In this document: piece after piece, positions 29,016-38,193 of the stretch
Numbering within the stretch: position 1 is the first letter of the stretch
How the letters are laid out: every line of letters starts with the position of its first letter
Source of the DNA: Carnobacterium inhibens subsp. inhibens DSM 13024
GTDB lineage: Bacteria > Bacillota > Bacilli > Lactobacillales > Carnobacteriaceae
Assembly (NCBI RefSeq): GCF_000746825.1
Contig: NZ_JQIV01000006.1
Coordinates: forward strand, 2,408,501-2,472,500
DNA: 64,000 bases
Direction: 5' to 3'
Translations under genes and position numbers: made by a program
The notes under the pieces: generated by a model
What the model was told of the DNA's origin: nothing
Seen by the model: only the letters and a program-made list of their open reading frames with translations
The model's database searches: none

Positions 29016-31148
29016 ATGAATGAATCTCCTTTTTTTGATAAGGTAAAAAAAGCTCTGCTTATTTTTTGGGAGTGGATAAAACCCTATTTGATAAAGTTTC
29101 ATAAAAAAAGACAACGAGTTTGGAAAAGATACCAGATAAATAAAATTATTCTTTTGACTGTTTTAACCATTGCTTTAGCAGCAAGTGTTTATTTATTGTA
29201 TTTAGCAAAAACAGCAAATGTCTCTACCTTGAAAGCAGGTTTAGAACAAACAACAACGATATATGATGTCAACAATGAAGAAGCAGGAACATTGTATTCT
29301 CAAAAAGGAACATTTGTCTCAATCGATGAAGTATCAGATTCTATAGAACAAGCTGTTATTTCAACTGAAGATAAACGTTTTTATAAACACTCAGGATTTG
29401 ATCCTATTGGAATTGCAAGAGCTGCTGTAGGATATATCCTTAATGGAGGGAATATTGTTGGAGGTGGGAGCACCATTACTCAACAGTTAGCCAAAAATGC
29501 CTATCTAACGCTTGATCAAACTGTAATTCGAAAACTAAAAGAACTGTTTTTAGCTATTGAGATTGAAAAAGTGTATACAAAAGATGAGATTATTGAGATG
29601 TATCTTAATAATTCTTATTTTGGAAATGGTGTATGGGGAGTAGAGGATGCGTCTCAAAAATATTTTGGGAAATCTGCAGCAGATGTTACTTTATCAGAGG
29701 CAGCTACAATAGCAGGTATGCTAAAAGCTCCAAGTAATTACAATCCGATTGATAATTACGATAATGCTATCTCTCGAAGAAATGTAGTATTAGATCTAAT
29801 GGCAACAAATGAACTAGTTACTCAAGAAGAAGTGGATGAACTAAAGGCTCAAGAATTAACATTAGTAGATGCTTATTCAGAAAAAGAGGGCTATCAATAC
29901 CCATCATATTTTGATGCTGTAATAAATGAAGCCATGTATACCTATGATTTAAGTGAAGAAGCTGTTTTAAATAAAGGCTATAAAATTTATACTTCTTTGA
30001 ATCAAGACTATCAACGTGCCATGGATGTGACTTACGAAAATGATTATTTGTTCCAAAATGCAGCAGATGGAACTCTTTTGGAAAGTGGATCGGTAGCTTT
30101 AGATCCAGAGACCGGTGGCGTATTTGCTATTTATGGTGGTCGAAAAGAACATACATTTAGAGGATTTAATTATGCGACGCAAATGGTTAGACAACCAGGT
30201 TCTATTATAAAACCCCTAGCTGTCTACACAGCAGCTCTTGAACAAGGTTACTCTATTGATTCCATGCTCGTTGATGAACCCTTGCCATATGGTAAAGATA
30301 AATACACACCTGAAAATGTTGACGACCAATATGAAGGTGAAGTTCCTATGTACCAAGCATTAGCAGAAAGTAAAAATGCTCCTGCAGTATGGTTGTTAAA
30401 CGAAATTGGCTTAAATAAAGGATTTAAAAAAGTTGAAGAATTTGGTATTCCGTTAGTGGAGGGTACTGAAGGAGACGAATATCTAGGACTGGCATTAGGA
30501 GGCTTAAGTAAAGGCGTTTCTCCTCTCCAAATGGCAAGTGCTTATACAACTTTTGCGAATGAAGGAGTCATGAGTGAAGGACACTTTATTACTAAAATCG
30601 TTGATGCTACAGGTGCGGTTATTGTTGACAATACTAATTCTAAAAAAACTAAAATTACAACTCCAGAAGTAGCGGACCAGATGACCAGTATGCTGATGGG
30701 AGTATTTACTAATGGAACAGCACAGAATAATAATCCATCAGGGTATACAATAGCTGGTAAGACAGGGAGTACTGAAGTAACGTTTAATGATTCGGGCGGT
30801 ACTACAGACCAATGGACAGTCGGATACACGCCGGATATTGTTATTGCAACTTGGATGGGATTTGACCCTACTGATGAAAATCACTATATGACGACGGGAA
30901 GTTCTACTGGTGTCGGACCATTATTTAAACAACAAATGGAAAATATTTTACCTTATACTGAACTTACAGCTTTTAATACACAAAGTGCTGAAAAAATCGT
31001 AGCTGAAGAAGCAGAAAACGAAGATGGATCGAATGACTGGAAGCAAGATGTCAAGGATACAATTGATTCGATAGGTGGAAAAGTAAAAGAAGGATCAGAT
31101 ATTTTGAAAGATAAATTTGGAAATCTCCTTGATAAATTTACCAATTGA
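29016..31148 (+). CDS. Bifunctional class A penicillin-binding protein (PBP2A/PbpG-like)
   Basis: A peptidoglycan polymerase and cross-linker of about 710 residues. It has a basic cytoplasmic N-terminus and one membrane anchor (IILLTVLTIALAASVYLLYL, about 42-61). The glycosyltransferase domain carries EDKRFYKHSGFDP and GGSTITQQLAKN. The transpeptidase has the catalytic serine in RQPGSIIKP, the SKN triad (AESKNAPAVW) and KTGST. The C-terminus is acidic and charged. The start is ambiguous: AAGGA (29001-29005) is 4 bases from ATG 29010 and 10 from ATG 29016; I chose 29016. It is the only cell-wall synthase in the window apart from murC. Confidence 0.93.
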   Translation: MNESPFFDKVKKALLIFWEWIKPYLIKFHKKRQRVWKRYQINKIILLTVLTIALAASVYLLYLAKTANVSTLKAGLEQTTTIYDVNNEEAGTLYSQKGTFVSIDEVSDSIEQAVISTEDKRFYKHSGFDPIGIARAAVGYILNGGNIVGGGSTITQQLAKNAYLTLDQTVIRKLKELFLAIEIEKVYTKDEIIEMYLNNSYFGNGVWGVEDASQKYFGKSAADVTLSEAATIAGMLKAPSNYNPIDNYDNAISRRNVVLDLMATNELVTQEEVDELKAQELTLVDAYSEKEGYQYPSYFDAVINEAMYTYDLSEEAVLNKGYKIYTSLNQDYQRAMDVTYENDYLFQNAADGTLLESGSVALDPETGGVFAIYGGRKEHTFRGFNYATQMVRQPGSIIKPLAVYTAALEQGYSIDSMLVDEPLPYGKDKYTPENVDDQYEGEVPMYQALAESKNAPAVWLLNEIGLNKGFKKVEEFGIPLVEGTEGDEYLGLALGGLSKGVSPLQMASAYTTFANEGVMSEGHFITKIVDATGAVIVDNTNSKKTKITTPEVADQMTSMLMGVFTNGTAQNNNPSGYTIAGKTGSTEVTFNDSGGTTDQWTVGYTPDIVIATWMGFDPTDENHYMTTGSSTGVGPLFKQQMENILPYTELTAFNTQSAEKIVAEEAENEDGSNDWKQDVKDTIDSIGGKVKEGSDILKDKFGNLLDKFTN

Positions 31149-31208
31149 GTAATCCAATAAATTTTTTAAGTGATTTAGATGAGAATAATGGAAAATAAAA
31201 GTGTGAAA

Positions 31209-31217
31209 TGGTATAGT
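31209..31217 (+). promoter_or_regulatory. Extended -10 promoter for the YheA-like gene
   Basis: TGGTATAGT fits TGnTATAAT with one mismatch; no matching -35 element seen. Confidence 0.4.
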
Positions 31218-31261
31218 TATTAGGATGAGAACATAATTCAAATTGGAGAGTGAAGTTTATT

Positions 31262-31606
31262 ATGAGTACGAATATCTATGATACAGCTAATACTTTAGAA
31301 AAAGAATTAAGAGACAGTGAAGAATACACTACATTAGTAGCAGCTTTTAATGAAGTGAAAAAAGATGAAGTAGCTAGCAAAATGTACTATGACTTCCAAG
31401 AAGTTCAAATTAAATTACAACAAAAACAAATGTCTGGGGAACAAATTACTGAAGAAGAAATTGCTGAAGCTCAAAACTTAGCTCAAACTTCAGGTGAAAA
31501 TGACGTTATTAAAGGATTAATGGAAGCTGAACAACGTTTAAGCACATTGATTGAGGATTTAAACCGTATTATCATGAAACCTGTTCAAGATGTTTATCAA
31601 GCATAA
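31262..31606 (+). CDS. YlbF/YmcA (YheA) family protein
   Basis: A 114-residue, highly helical, charged protein beginning MSTNIYDTANTLEKELRDSEEY, typical of the YlbF/YmcA/YheA family (DUF964). Two members, YlbF and YmcA, form the Y-complex that steers RNase Y in Bacillus, but YheA-type proteins have no assigned role. The downstream yhaO-yhaN-yhaM order supports the YheA assignment. A GTG at 31250 in frame lies inside the GGAGAG site, so ATG 31262 is used. Confidence 0.85.
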   Translation: MSTNIYDTANTLEKELRDSEEYTTLVAAFNEVKKDEVASKMYYDFQEVQIKLQQKQMSGEQITEEEIAEAQNLAQTSGENDVIKGLMEAEQRLSTLIEDLNRIIMKPVQDVYQA

Positions 31607-31621
31607 AAGATAGAGTACTAA

Positions 31622-31662
31622 AAAGAACTCACTATTGCAAAAGAGTAGTGAGTTCTTTTTTT
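31622..31662 (+). terminator. Terminator after the YheA-like gene
   Basis: AAAGAACTCACTA / TAGTGAGTTCTTT stem with a T tract. Confidence 0.85.
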
Positions 31663-31724
31663 CTGAGACTATAGGAACGTATGTGCCCTTAAAAGATATG
31701 AAGGAAGGAGACAAATGAACTATA

Positions 31725-32969
31725 ATGGTTAAATTTATACATGCAGCTGATTTACATTTAGATAGCCCATTTATAGGCTTAAAATCTTTGCCAGAATTTA
31801 TTTGGAATGCCATTTATTTATCGACGTTTTCCGCTTTAACAAAGATTGTCGATAGTGCTATAACTAATCAAGTAGATTTTATTTGTTTGGTTGGCGATAT
31901 CTATGATACTGATGAACGTAGTGTCAAAGCTCAAGCTTATTTGCGAAATGAAATGGAGCGCTTAAATAGTATGAATATACCAGTTTATCTACTACATGGT
32001 AATCATGACTACATAGAGAATACTGGCTTGCATCTTGATATGCCCCAAAATGTTTTTTTGTTTAATGAAACGGTAGAAACAAAATGGCTTACAACAAAAG
32101 AAGGAGAACAAATCGCAATTACGGGATTTAGTTATGATAAAAGATGGGTATTGGAAAGAAAAATTGTAGATTATCCTGAAAAAAATCCTCGCGCAACCTA
32201 TCAGTTAGGTTTATTACACGGATTTTCAGAGGGAATCGATTCAGAACATGGAAAGTATGCTCCTTTCTCATTAGTAGAATTAAAAAGTAAGAAATATGAT
32301 TATTGGGCATTAGGTCATATTCATAAAAGACAGCAATTAGCGACAAATCCTCCCATTGTTTATCCTGGAAATACTCAGGGAAGAAGTAGTAAAGAAAGTG
32401 GAGAAAAAGGATTTGAATTGGTAAAAATGTCAGAATCTGGGATAGTCTCTGAATTTTGTCCTTCTGCGACGATTCAATGGAAAACAATTGAATTATCTGT
32501 TAAAGATAAAAAGAATTTGGATGAGGTTTACAAAGCAGTGAAAGAGAGCGTTGCAGAACAAAAAAATGATTCTTATAGTCTGTTTCTTTCTATTCGCTTA
32601 ACGGATAGTGAAAGTTTACTTGAAGGTGTCATAAAAAAAATTAAACAAGGTGAGTTAGTAGAAGCCTTACAACAAATCCCAAAAGCAGATCCTTTTGTTT
32701 GGGTTCATAAAATAGAATTAGAATCAGTTGTTGAGAATCATGTTCCAGCTATTCAAAAACTTTTCCCGGATGAATGGATCAAAGTAAAAAATGAATTAGA
32801 AAAAGAGTTCTTATTTAATGAAACAACAAATCCTCTTTTTGATTTTCCTGGAATGGAAGAGATTATTGAAACACGCGAAGAAAGATATCGGAAAAAAATA
32901 ATGACAAATGCGAAAGAATTAGTTCGTAACCAACTTGGATTTGAAAGAAGTGATAATTTTGAAAATTGA
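31725..32969 (+). CDS. yhaO: SbcD-like DNA repair metallophosphoesterase (YhaO)
   Basis: A 414-residue calcineurin-like phosphoesterase of the SbcD/Mre11 group. Motifs in order are FIHAADLHLDSPF, LVGDIYDT, LLHGNHDYIE, LGLLHG and WALGHIHKRQ. It probably pairs with the ATPase encoded immediately downstream, as SbcD does with SbcC, to process DNA ends; YhaO-YhaN is a second, less studied pair in Firmicutes. The strong site AGGAAGGAG (31702-31710) is 14 bases from ATG 31725. It is better placed for an ATG at 31715 that opens a 5-codon frame overlapping this start. Confidence 0.9.
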   Translation: MVKFIHAADLHLDSPFIGLKSLPEFIWNAIYLSTFSALTKIVDSAITNQVDFICLVGDIYDTDERSVKAQAYLRNEMERLNSMNIPVYLLHGNHDYIENTGLHLDMPQNVFLFNETVETKWLTTKEGEQIAITGFSYDKRWVLERKIVDYPEKNPRATYQLGLLHGFSEGIDSEHGKYAPFSLVELKSKKYDYWALGHIHKRQQLATNPPIVYPGNTQGRSSKESGEKGFELVKMSESGIVSEFCPSATIQWKTIELSVKDKKNLDEVYKAVKESVAEQKNDSYSLFLSIRLTDSESLLEGVIKKIKQGELVEALQQIPKADPFVWVHKIELESVVENHVPAIQKLFPDEWIKVKNELEKEFLFNETTNPLFDFPGMEEIIETREERYRKKIMTNAKELVRNQLGFERSDNFEN

Positions 32970-35796
32970 ATCTATAGAAATATATGGTTATGGCAAATGG
33001 ATAGATCATAAAATAGATAAAATAACTAATTTACAGTTATTTTATGGTGAAAATGAAGCTGGAAAAACAACTCTTATGTCTTTTATTCATAGTATCCTCT
33101 TTGGATTTCCTTCTAAAATAAGTTCAGAGTTAAGATATGAACCTAAAAGTAGCAGTCAATATGGTGGACGATTATTTTTAACTGGAACTCAGTATGGAGA
33201 TATTCAAATTGAACGTGTAAGAGGAAAAGCGAATGGAAAAGTAACCGTTACATTAGAAAATGGAGATACTGGCGGCGAAGAATGGCTTGAAAATATCTTA
33301 TCAGGACTTGATAAAGCCACTTATCAAGCTTTATTTTCATTTGACCTGGAAGGTCTCCAAAAAGTGCAACAATTAAATCGCGAAAAGTTAAATCGTTACT
33401 TTTTAAGTGTTGGAACAATTGGAAATGAACAGTTACTAAAAGTTGCTGACAAGTTTCAAGCAGAAGCAAGTAAAATGTTTAAGCCAAATGGACGAGTGAC
33501 TGTCATCAATAAAAAAATAGCTGAAGTTGAAAATAAAAGAAAACAAGTGAAATTAGCAAAAGAAAAAAACACTCAGTATATGGATTGGCAGATTGAGAAA
33601 GAAAAGTTAGAAAAAGAATTAGTGAGTTTACGAGAACAAAGAACGCATCACGAAGATAAGCTGATCAAGTTAAATCAATTAGAAGCTAATTGGGCACTAT
33701 TTAGTGAAATGCAAGATATTCAAAACCAGCTAAAAAAAGAGCAGCTAGTTGAATTGCCAAAAGATGGATTGTACCAACTAAATCATTACAATCAAGAAAT
33801 CAATCAACTAAAATTAACGATCACACAACAAAAAGAAAAATTGAATTACCTTAGCGACAAATCAGAAGAAACAAGAATATTAAAAGTTTTTGTTGAGTAT
33901 AGATCTGAAATCAATCAATTGATGGAAAATCTAGACGATATCCAAGCTATAATCCAAGAGACAGTATTTATTAAAGAAGCACTTTCAACGATACACGATC
34001 AATTTTTACGTGAAAAACAAAAAATAGGGCTTAATGATGAGCAAGCTATCCCATCAGTTATGACTGAGGAACTTCTTAAAAAATTAAGTGATCTGCAAGA
34101 TCAGAAAAAACAAAATGATCAACAAGTACAACAACTAAATGAACGTTTAGCGTTTTTAAACTTTCAACAAGAATCTTTAGGTGAACAACTTGATAAGTTA
34201 GAAAAAAGACTGTGGGATAATCAAACTTTTCAAGAAGTAGAAGATCAATTAGAAAAAAGCAAAGAAAGTCAACGTGCGTATACTAAAGTAGAAAATAAAA
34301 CGGCAAATTCAACAAAAATAGGAATGGTCTTTAAGATAATCGTTTCTCTCATTCTACTCATCCTCGGTTTCTCCTTATCTAATACAATAGGTCTATTTTT
34401 TATTATTGCTGGTTTAGGATTTATTGCTTATAGTGGTTGGAGAATGGTTAAAAAAAGCGATTCTAAGAGAAGAATAGAGGAATATGAAGAGCCAGCTTAC
34501 TCATTTGAGGAGTATATTCAACAAACTGAAATTCGAAAACAGTGGAGAGAGAAACTTGCTGAAATTGATCAAGTTATTTTTGAATTAAACGAAAAACATG
34601 ATCAAAGTGAACAAGCTAATTTACAACAAGCCCATATTGAACAAGAATTTCAGTTAATAAAACAAGAATATGGATACCCATCACATTATATGATAGAAGA
34701 TTTGTTAAAAGAGACTGATATTTTTGAAGGAATAAGAGAAAAAGAAATTACTATGTATAAAAAGCAAGAAGCGTTAAGTATTAAAGAAAACGAGATTTTA
34801 GTATGGAAAAATGACACTAAATATTTACAGCCGGTTATTTTTGTTGATTGGAGTAACAATGAACAACTAGTTGAAGGGATCAAACAGTTCTACAAGGAAG
34901 CCACAGCTGATGAAGATAAATTAAAAGACTTGATAAAACAACAAGAAGAAGCACATCAAGTCATTGAACAATTGATTATGCAACAAAAAGAATTTGAACA
35001 AAAGCGTATTCGTCTACTACATTCGATTAAAGTTAAATCGGAAGAAGATTTTCGTAAAAAATATATTTTAGACGAAGAATTATCTACGAAAAAAGCTCGT
35101 TTGAACTTATTAGAACAACAAGTTGGAGAATACAGTGAGATGCTTGAAACGTATCGTGATAAAACAGCTTTACTAGAAAGTATTCAAGGAATAAAGACGA
35201 AACTACAAAAATTAAAAGAAACAATTGAAAGTTTGTTAAATAAAAAAATAAAAATTGAAGTAGCTTTGAAAAATCTAGAAGTTGGTGGTGAGTACTCAGA
35301 ATTACTACAAGAGTATGCCAACTTAAAAAGTGAAACGCAGACTTTAGTAGATGAGTGGGCCACTTATAAGCTCGCTGCTGAGCTTATTGAGCGTACATTG
35401 ACTGAAGCTCGAAAAGATCGATTCCCAGCTACCATTCGAGACACAACACATTATTTTAGCATCTTAACAAAAGAAAATTATCAAAAAGTCTTTTTGAAAG
35501 AGGGGACGATAACTGTTCAACGCAAAGATGGTACTTTATTTGAAGCTTCAGAGCTTTCCCAAGCGACTGCTGAACAATTATATGTAGCTTTACGTTTTTC
35601 ATTTGTAAAAAATGCTAACGATCTAATTCAACTACCATTACTAATAGATGATGGGTTTGTTAATTTTGATCAACAGCGAAAAAAAGAGATGTATCATCTA
35701 TTGAAGCAAATTAGTGAAGATATCCAAATATTCTATTTTACTTTTGATGAATCTGTAACAGAGGTTTTTAGAAAAGAGCAGATAGAAATGTTATAA
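32959..35796 (+). CDS. yhaN: SbcC/Rad50-like AAA ATPase (YhaN)
   Basis: A 945-residue protein starting at TTG 32959 (KIESIEIYGYGKW), overlapping the end of yhaO by 11 bases. The N-terminal Walker A is FYGENEAGKTTLMSF near residue 35. Two long coiled coils cover about 180-460 and 520-820. They flank a short double hydrophobic stretch near 460-500 (IIVSLILLILGFSLS and GLFFIIAGLGFIAYSGW), so the coiled coil may be membrane-associated. The C-terminal ATPase half has LSQATAEQLYVALR and Walker B LPLLIDDGFVNFD. Same architecture as the known YhaN family. Confidence 0.9.
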   Translation: MKIESIEIYGYGKWIDHKIDKITNLQLFYGENEAGKTTLMSFIHSILFGFPSKISSELRYEPKSSSQYGGRLFLTGTQYGDIQIERVRGKANGKVTVTLENGDTGGEEWLENILSGLDKATYQALFSFDLEGLQKVQQLNREKLNRYFLSVGTIGNEQLLKVADKFQAEASKMFKPNGRVTVINKKIAEVENKRKQVKLAKEKNTQYMDWQIEKEKLEKELVSLREQRTHHEDKLIKLNQLEANWALFSEMQDIQNQLKKEQLVELPKDGLYQLNHYNQEINQLKLTITQQKEKLNYLSDKSEETRILKVFVEYRSEINQLMENLDDIQAIIQETVFIKEALSTIHDQFLREKQKIGLNDEQAIPSVMTEELLKKLSDLQDQKKQNDQQVQQLNERLAFLNFQQESLGEQLDKLEKRLWDNQTFQEVEDQLEKSKESQRAYTKVENKTANSTKIGMVFKIIVSLILLILGFSLSNTIGLFFIIAGLGFIAYSGWRMVKKSDSKRRIEEYEEPAYSFEEYIQQTEIRKQWREKLAEIDQVIFELNEKHDQSEQANLQQAHIEQEFQLIKQEYGYPSHYMIEDLLKETDIFEGIREKEITMYKKQEALSIKENEILVWKNDTKYLQPVIFVDWSNNEQLVEGIKQFYKEATADEDKLKDLIKQQEEAHQVIEQLIMQQKEFEQKRIRLLHSIKVKSEEDFRKKYILDEELSTKKARLNLLEQQVGEYSEMLETYRDKTALLESIQGIKTKLQKLKETIESLLNKKIKIEVALKNLEVGGEYSELLQEYANLKSETQTLVDEWATYKLAAELIERTLTEARKDRFPATIRDTTHYFSILTKENYQKVFLKEGTITVQRKDGTLFEASELSQATAEQLYVALRFSFVKNANDLIQLPLLIDDGFVNFDQQRKKEMYHLLKQISEDIQIFYFTFDESVTEVFRKEQIEML

Positions 35797-35830
35797 TAAA
35801 GAAAAGTTTTGAATAGAAAGAGGGAGTCAA

Positions 35831-36802
35831 ATGGAAAAGAAATTATTTGAGTACAGTAACGATGATACCTTCGAAATTTATTTACTGATTAAATCCGCAG
35901 ATATTCGTGTGGCTAAGAATGGGAAAAAATTCATTGCTTTTACATTTCAAGATACAAGTGGTCAAATGGATGGTAAGTATTGGGATGCTTCAGAGGAAGA
36001 TATTGCTGCTTTTACTGCTGGGAAAGTAGTTAAAGTTTCTGGGAAAAGAGAACTTTATCAAGGAAATCCTCAAATCAAATTATTTAAAATTGCTGTCACA
36101 AAATTAGGTGATCCAGATAATCCGGATTTATATGTTGAAAGAGCGCCCCTAAAAAAAGAAGATATGATGGAAGAAATAAACGATACACTATTTGAAATAA
36201 CAAATGCTAATATGAACCGTATTGTACGATATTTATTGAATCATTATCAAAAACCATTTTTCCAACACCCAGCAGCAAAACGATTTCATCATGCCTTTAC
36301 TGGTGGTCTAGCTTTTCATACGATATCTATGTTGAGAATTGCAAAAACGATCGCAAATCAATACGATGATATCAATAAGCCCTTACTTTATTCTGGAGTT
36401 ATTTTGCATGACTTAGGCAAAGTTATTGAGCTTTCTGGTTCGATCTCTACAGAGTATACTTTAGAAGGAAATCTTTTGGGGCATATTGTTTTAGTAGATG
36501 AGGAAATTACAAAAGCCTGTATCTCTCTTAAAATAGATGAAAAAAGTGAAGACGTTCTACTTTTGAAACATATGGTGTTGGCCCACCACGGGCAGCTTGA
36601 GTATGGATCTCCTGTTAGACCAAAACTAAGAGAAGCTGAAATATTGTATATGATCGATAATTTTGATGCTACAATCAACATGCTAAACACTACATTAAGC
36701 AGAACTGAACCTGGGACGTTCTCTGAAAGGATTTTTGGATTAGATAATCGAACATTCTACAAACCTAGTGAATCCTCAGAAAAAATAAATGAAATTAAGT
36801 AG
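35831..36802 (+). CDS. yhaM: 3'-5' exoribonuclease YhaM
   Basis: A 323-residue protein with an N-terminal OB-fold (about 12-95; IRVAKNGKKFIAFTFQDTSG) and a C-terminal HD domain (FHHAFTGGLAFHTISML, VILHDLGKVIELSG, HMVLAHHGQLEYGSPV). YhaM trims short single-stranded tails on RNA, and in vitro DNA, in a manganese-dependent way. It follows yhaN by 34 bases with AGAGGGAGT in front and is the last gene of the yhaO-yhaN-yhaM operon. A strong bidirectional terminator follows. Confidence 0.95.
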   Translation: MEKKLFEYSNDDTFEIYLLIKSADIRVAKNGKKFIAFTFQDTSGQMDGKYWDASEEDIAAFTAGKVVKVSGKRELYQGNPQIKLFKIAVTKLGDPDNPDLYVERAPLKKEDMMEEINDTLFEITNANMNRIVRYLLNHYQKPFFQHPAAKRFHHAFTGGLAFHTISMLRIAKTIANQYDDINKPLLYSGVILHDLGKVIELSGSISTEYTLEGNLLGHIVLVDEEITKACISLKIDEKSEDVLLLKHMVLAHHGQLEYGSPVRPKLREAEILYMIDNFDATINMLNTTLSRTEPGTFSERIFGLDNRTFYKPSESSEKINEIK

Positions 36803-36807
36803 AAAAA

Positions 36808-36847
36808 AAAGAGTTGAGACAAATTAACGTCTCAACCCTTTTTTTTG
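36808..36847. terminator. Bidirectional terminator between yhaM and prsA
   Basis: GGTTGAGAC / GTCTCAAC-type stem (36811-36837), with A-rich sequence on the left and T-rich on the right, so it can end transcripts in both directions of these convergent genes. Confidence 0.85.
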
Positions 36848-36857
36848 TTTAAAGAAA

Positions 36858-37901
36858 TTATTCAGCAGCAGATTCGTCAACAGCTGATTCGTCAACAGCA
36901 GATTCGTCAACAGCAGATTCGTCAGTAGCAGATTCGTCAACAGCAGATTCGTCAGTAGCAGATTCGTCAACAGCAGATTCGTCAGTAGCAGATTCATCAA
37001 CAGCAGACTCTTCAACAGCAGATTCTTCGGTAGTAGATTCTTCAGTACCTAGGTAAGCATCCATTGCAGTAGATAAGTCTTTATCATCAATAATGATATT
37101 AGCATCTTTCATAATACCTGAGATAACTGCTTGAATAGAAGCACTATCAGCTAACTTAGTTGTGATTAATTGATCTTTAATTGTATCAGTTTCTTCTTCT
37201 AAAGTACCTTTTTCAGGTTTTTCAATCATTTTAATAACATGGAAACCATAATCTGTAGCAACTGGTTCAGTAGTCGTTTCGCCGTCTTTCAAAGCATATG
37301 CTGCTTCTTCAAATTCAGGGACCATTTCACCAGATGAGAAAGTCACTTCTCCGCCATTTTCAGCAGTAGCAGTGTCTGTTGAGTACTCTTTAGCAAGTTC
37401 TGCAAAATCAGCACCATCATTTAATTGATTAATAATATCTTTAGCCGTTTCTTCATCTTCTACAAGAATATGAGCTGCTGTAACTTCAGGAACATATTCG
37501 TCATAAGCTGCTTGAATTTCTTCATCAGTAAAATCAGTTTTATCTTTTACAGCTGCTTCAATTAAAAGATTTAAACGGATAGTATCTTTATAGCTATCAG
37601 CTGTATAACCTTGTTGTAGCATGATGTATTCAAAAGCTTCAGCTCCGCCGTAGTTTTCTTCTTCAGTAGAATATTGTTTGTCTACTACTTCATCTGTAAC
37701 TTTATCGCCATACAAATCAGTTAAAACATCTTCAATGATCAACTGTTGAAGCATACTTGTTCCTACAGTTTCTTTCATTGCTTCATAAAACTCATCTTCC
37801 GTAATCTTTCCTGCGGTTGAAGAGGCTACAGTACTGTCAGAGCAACCCGCAATTGTTAATCCTGCTAAGATAGTCGCTGTCGCTAGTAATAATTTTTTCA
37901 T
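36858..37901 (-). CDS. prsA: PrsA-type foldase lipoprotein (peptidyl-prolyl isomerase) with repeat tail
   Basis: PrsA is a membrane-anchored chaperone and isomerase that folds exported proteins, including penicillin-binding proteins, outside the membrane. The 347-residue product has a signal peptide ending in the lipobox TIAGC (Cys20). A helical chaperone region follows. The parvulin domain is at about 140-235 (TAAHILVEDEETAKDI, FAELAKEYSTDT, GGEVTFSSGEMVPEFE, YGFHVIKMIE). A C-terminal chaperone region precedes an unusual acidic tail from about residue 290, made of ten pentapeptides SA-V/T-D/E-E. The tail makes it longer than typical PrsA. Confidence 0.95.
   Translation of the reverse strand: MKKLLLATATILAGLTIAGCSDSTVASSTAGKITEDEFYEAMKETVGTSMLQQLIIEDVLTDLYGDKVTDEVVDKQYSTEEENYGGAEAFEYIMLQQGYTADSYKDTIRLNLLIEAAVKDKTDFTDEEIQAAYDEYVPEVTAAHILVEDEETAKDIINQLNDGADFAELAKEYSTDTATAENGGEVTFSSGEMVPEFEEAAYALKDGETTTEPVATDYGFHVIKMIEKPEKGTLEEETDTIKDQLITTKLADSASIQAVISGIMKDANIIIDDKDLSTAMDAYLGTEESTTEESAVEESAVDESATDESAVDESATDESAVDESATDESAVDESAVDESAVDESAAE
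36863..37032. repeat. 15-bp tandem repeat encoding the PrsA tail
   Basis: About ten tandem copies of a 15-base unit (plus strand GCAGATTCGTCAACA with few variants) in frame within the 3' end of prsA, encoding SAVDE/SATDE. The unit is a multiple of three, so copy-number change keeps the frame. Variants alternate V and T, indicating both unit and paired-unit duplication. Confidence 0.9.
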
Positions 37902-37963
37902 TTCATTAACACATCCATTTCTTGTATTTTGCTGTAAATAAGTAGTTCGTAATCACAGATATA

Positions 37964-37972
37964 AATATACCA
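37964..37972 (-). promoter_or_regulatory. Extended -10 promoter for prsA
   Basis: Minus-strand TGGTATATT matches the TGnTATAAT pattern with one mismatch, about 62 bases before the prsA start. Confidence 0.45.
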
Positions 37973-38133
37973 TACTCATTTAGATAAAAAAAACTAAAAT
38001 CCCAATATTTAGGTTAAAGTCAATTAAAAATCACAGAAAAAACATAAACTAAACTATTTGCGAAAAAAGTATAAAGGTAAGATCGTTCATTTTTCAATTT
38101 CTTTAAACATTACAATTTTTCTATTAGGCAAAT

Positions 38134-38173
38134 AAAATAGGATTGAAACCCTAAAGTTCCAATCCTATTTTTT
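38134..38173 (-). terminator. Terminator after the HIT-YtxH operon
   Basis: AAAATAGGATTG / CAATCCTATTTT, a 12-bp perfect stem with a 14-base loop. T-rich on both strands. Confidence 0.85.
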
Positions 38174-38193
38174 GATTATCCAACCGAATTAAT

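Larger units (their letters stand above)
37902..38193. other. Intergenic region prsA - YtxH gene
   Basis: 292 bases holding the prsA promoter and a terminator for the YtxH/HIT operon. Nothing else is recognisable. Confidence 0.6.

Noticed and set aside
31725-35796. YhaO-YhaN as a new phage-defence nuclease/ATPase pair
   Set aside because: The pair looks like SbcCD and could be mistaken for a defence module, but it sits in its conserved housekeeping position before yhaM and prsA with no mobile or defence neighbours.
36824-37015. Minus-strand LLLTN-repeat open frame in the prsA tail
   Set aside because: Out-of-frame reading of the 15-base repeats within prsA; it begins inside prsA without a ribosome binding site.
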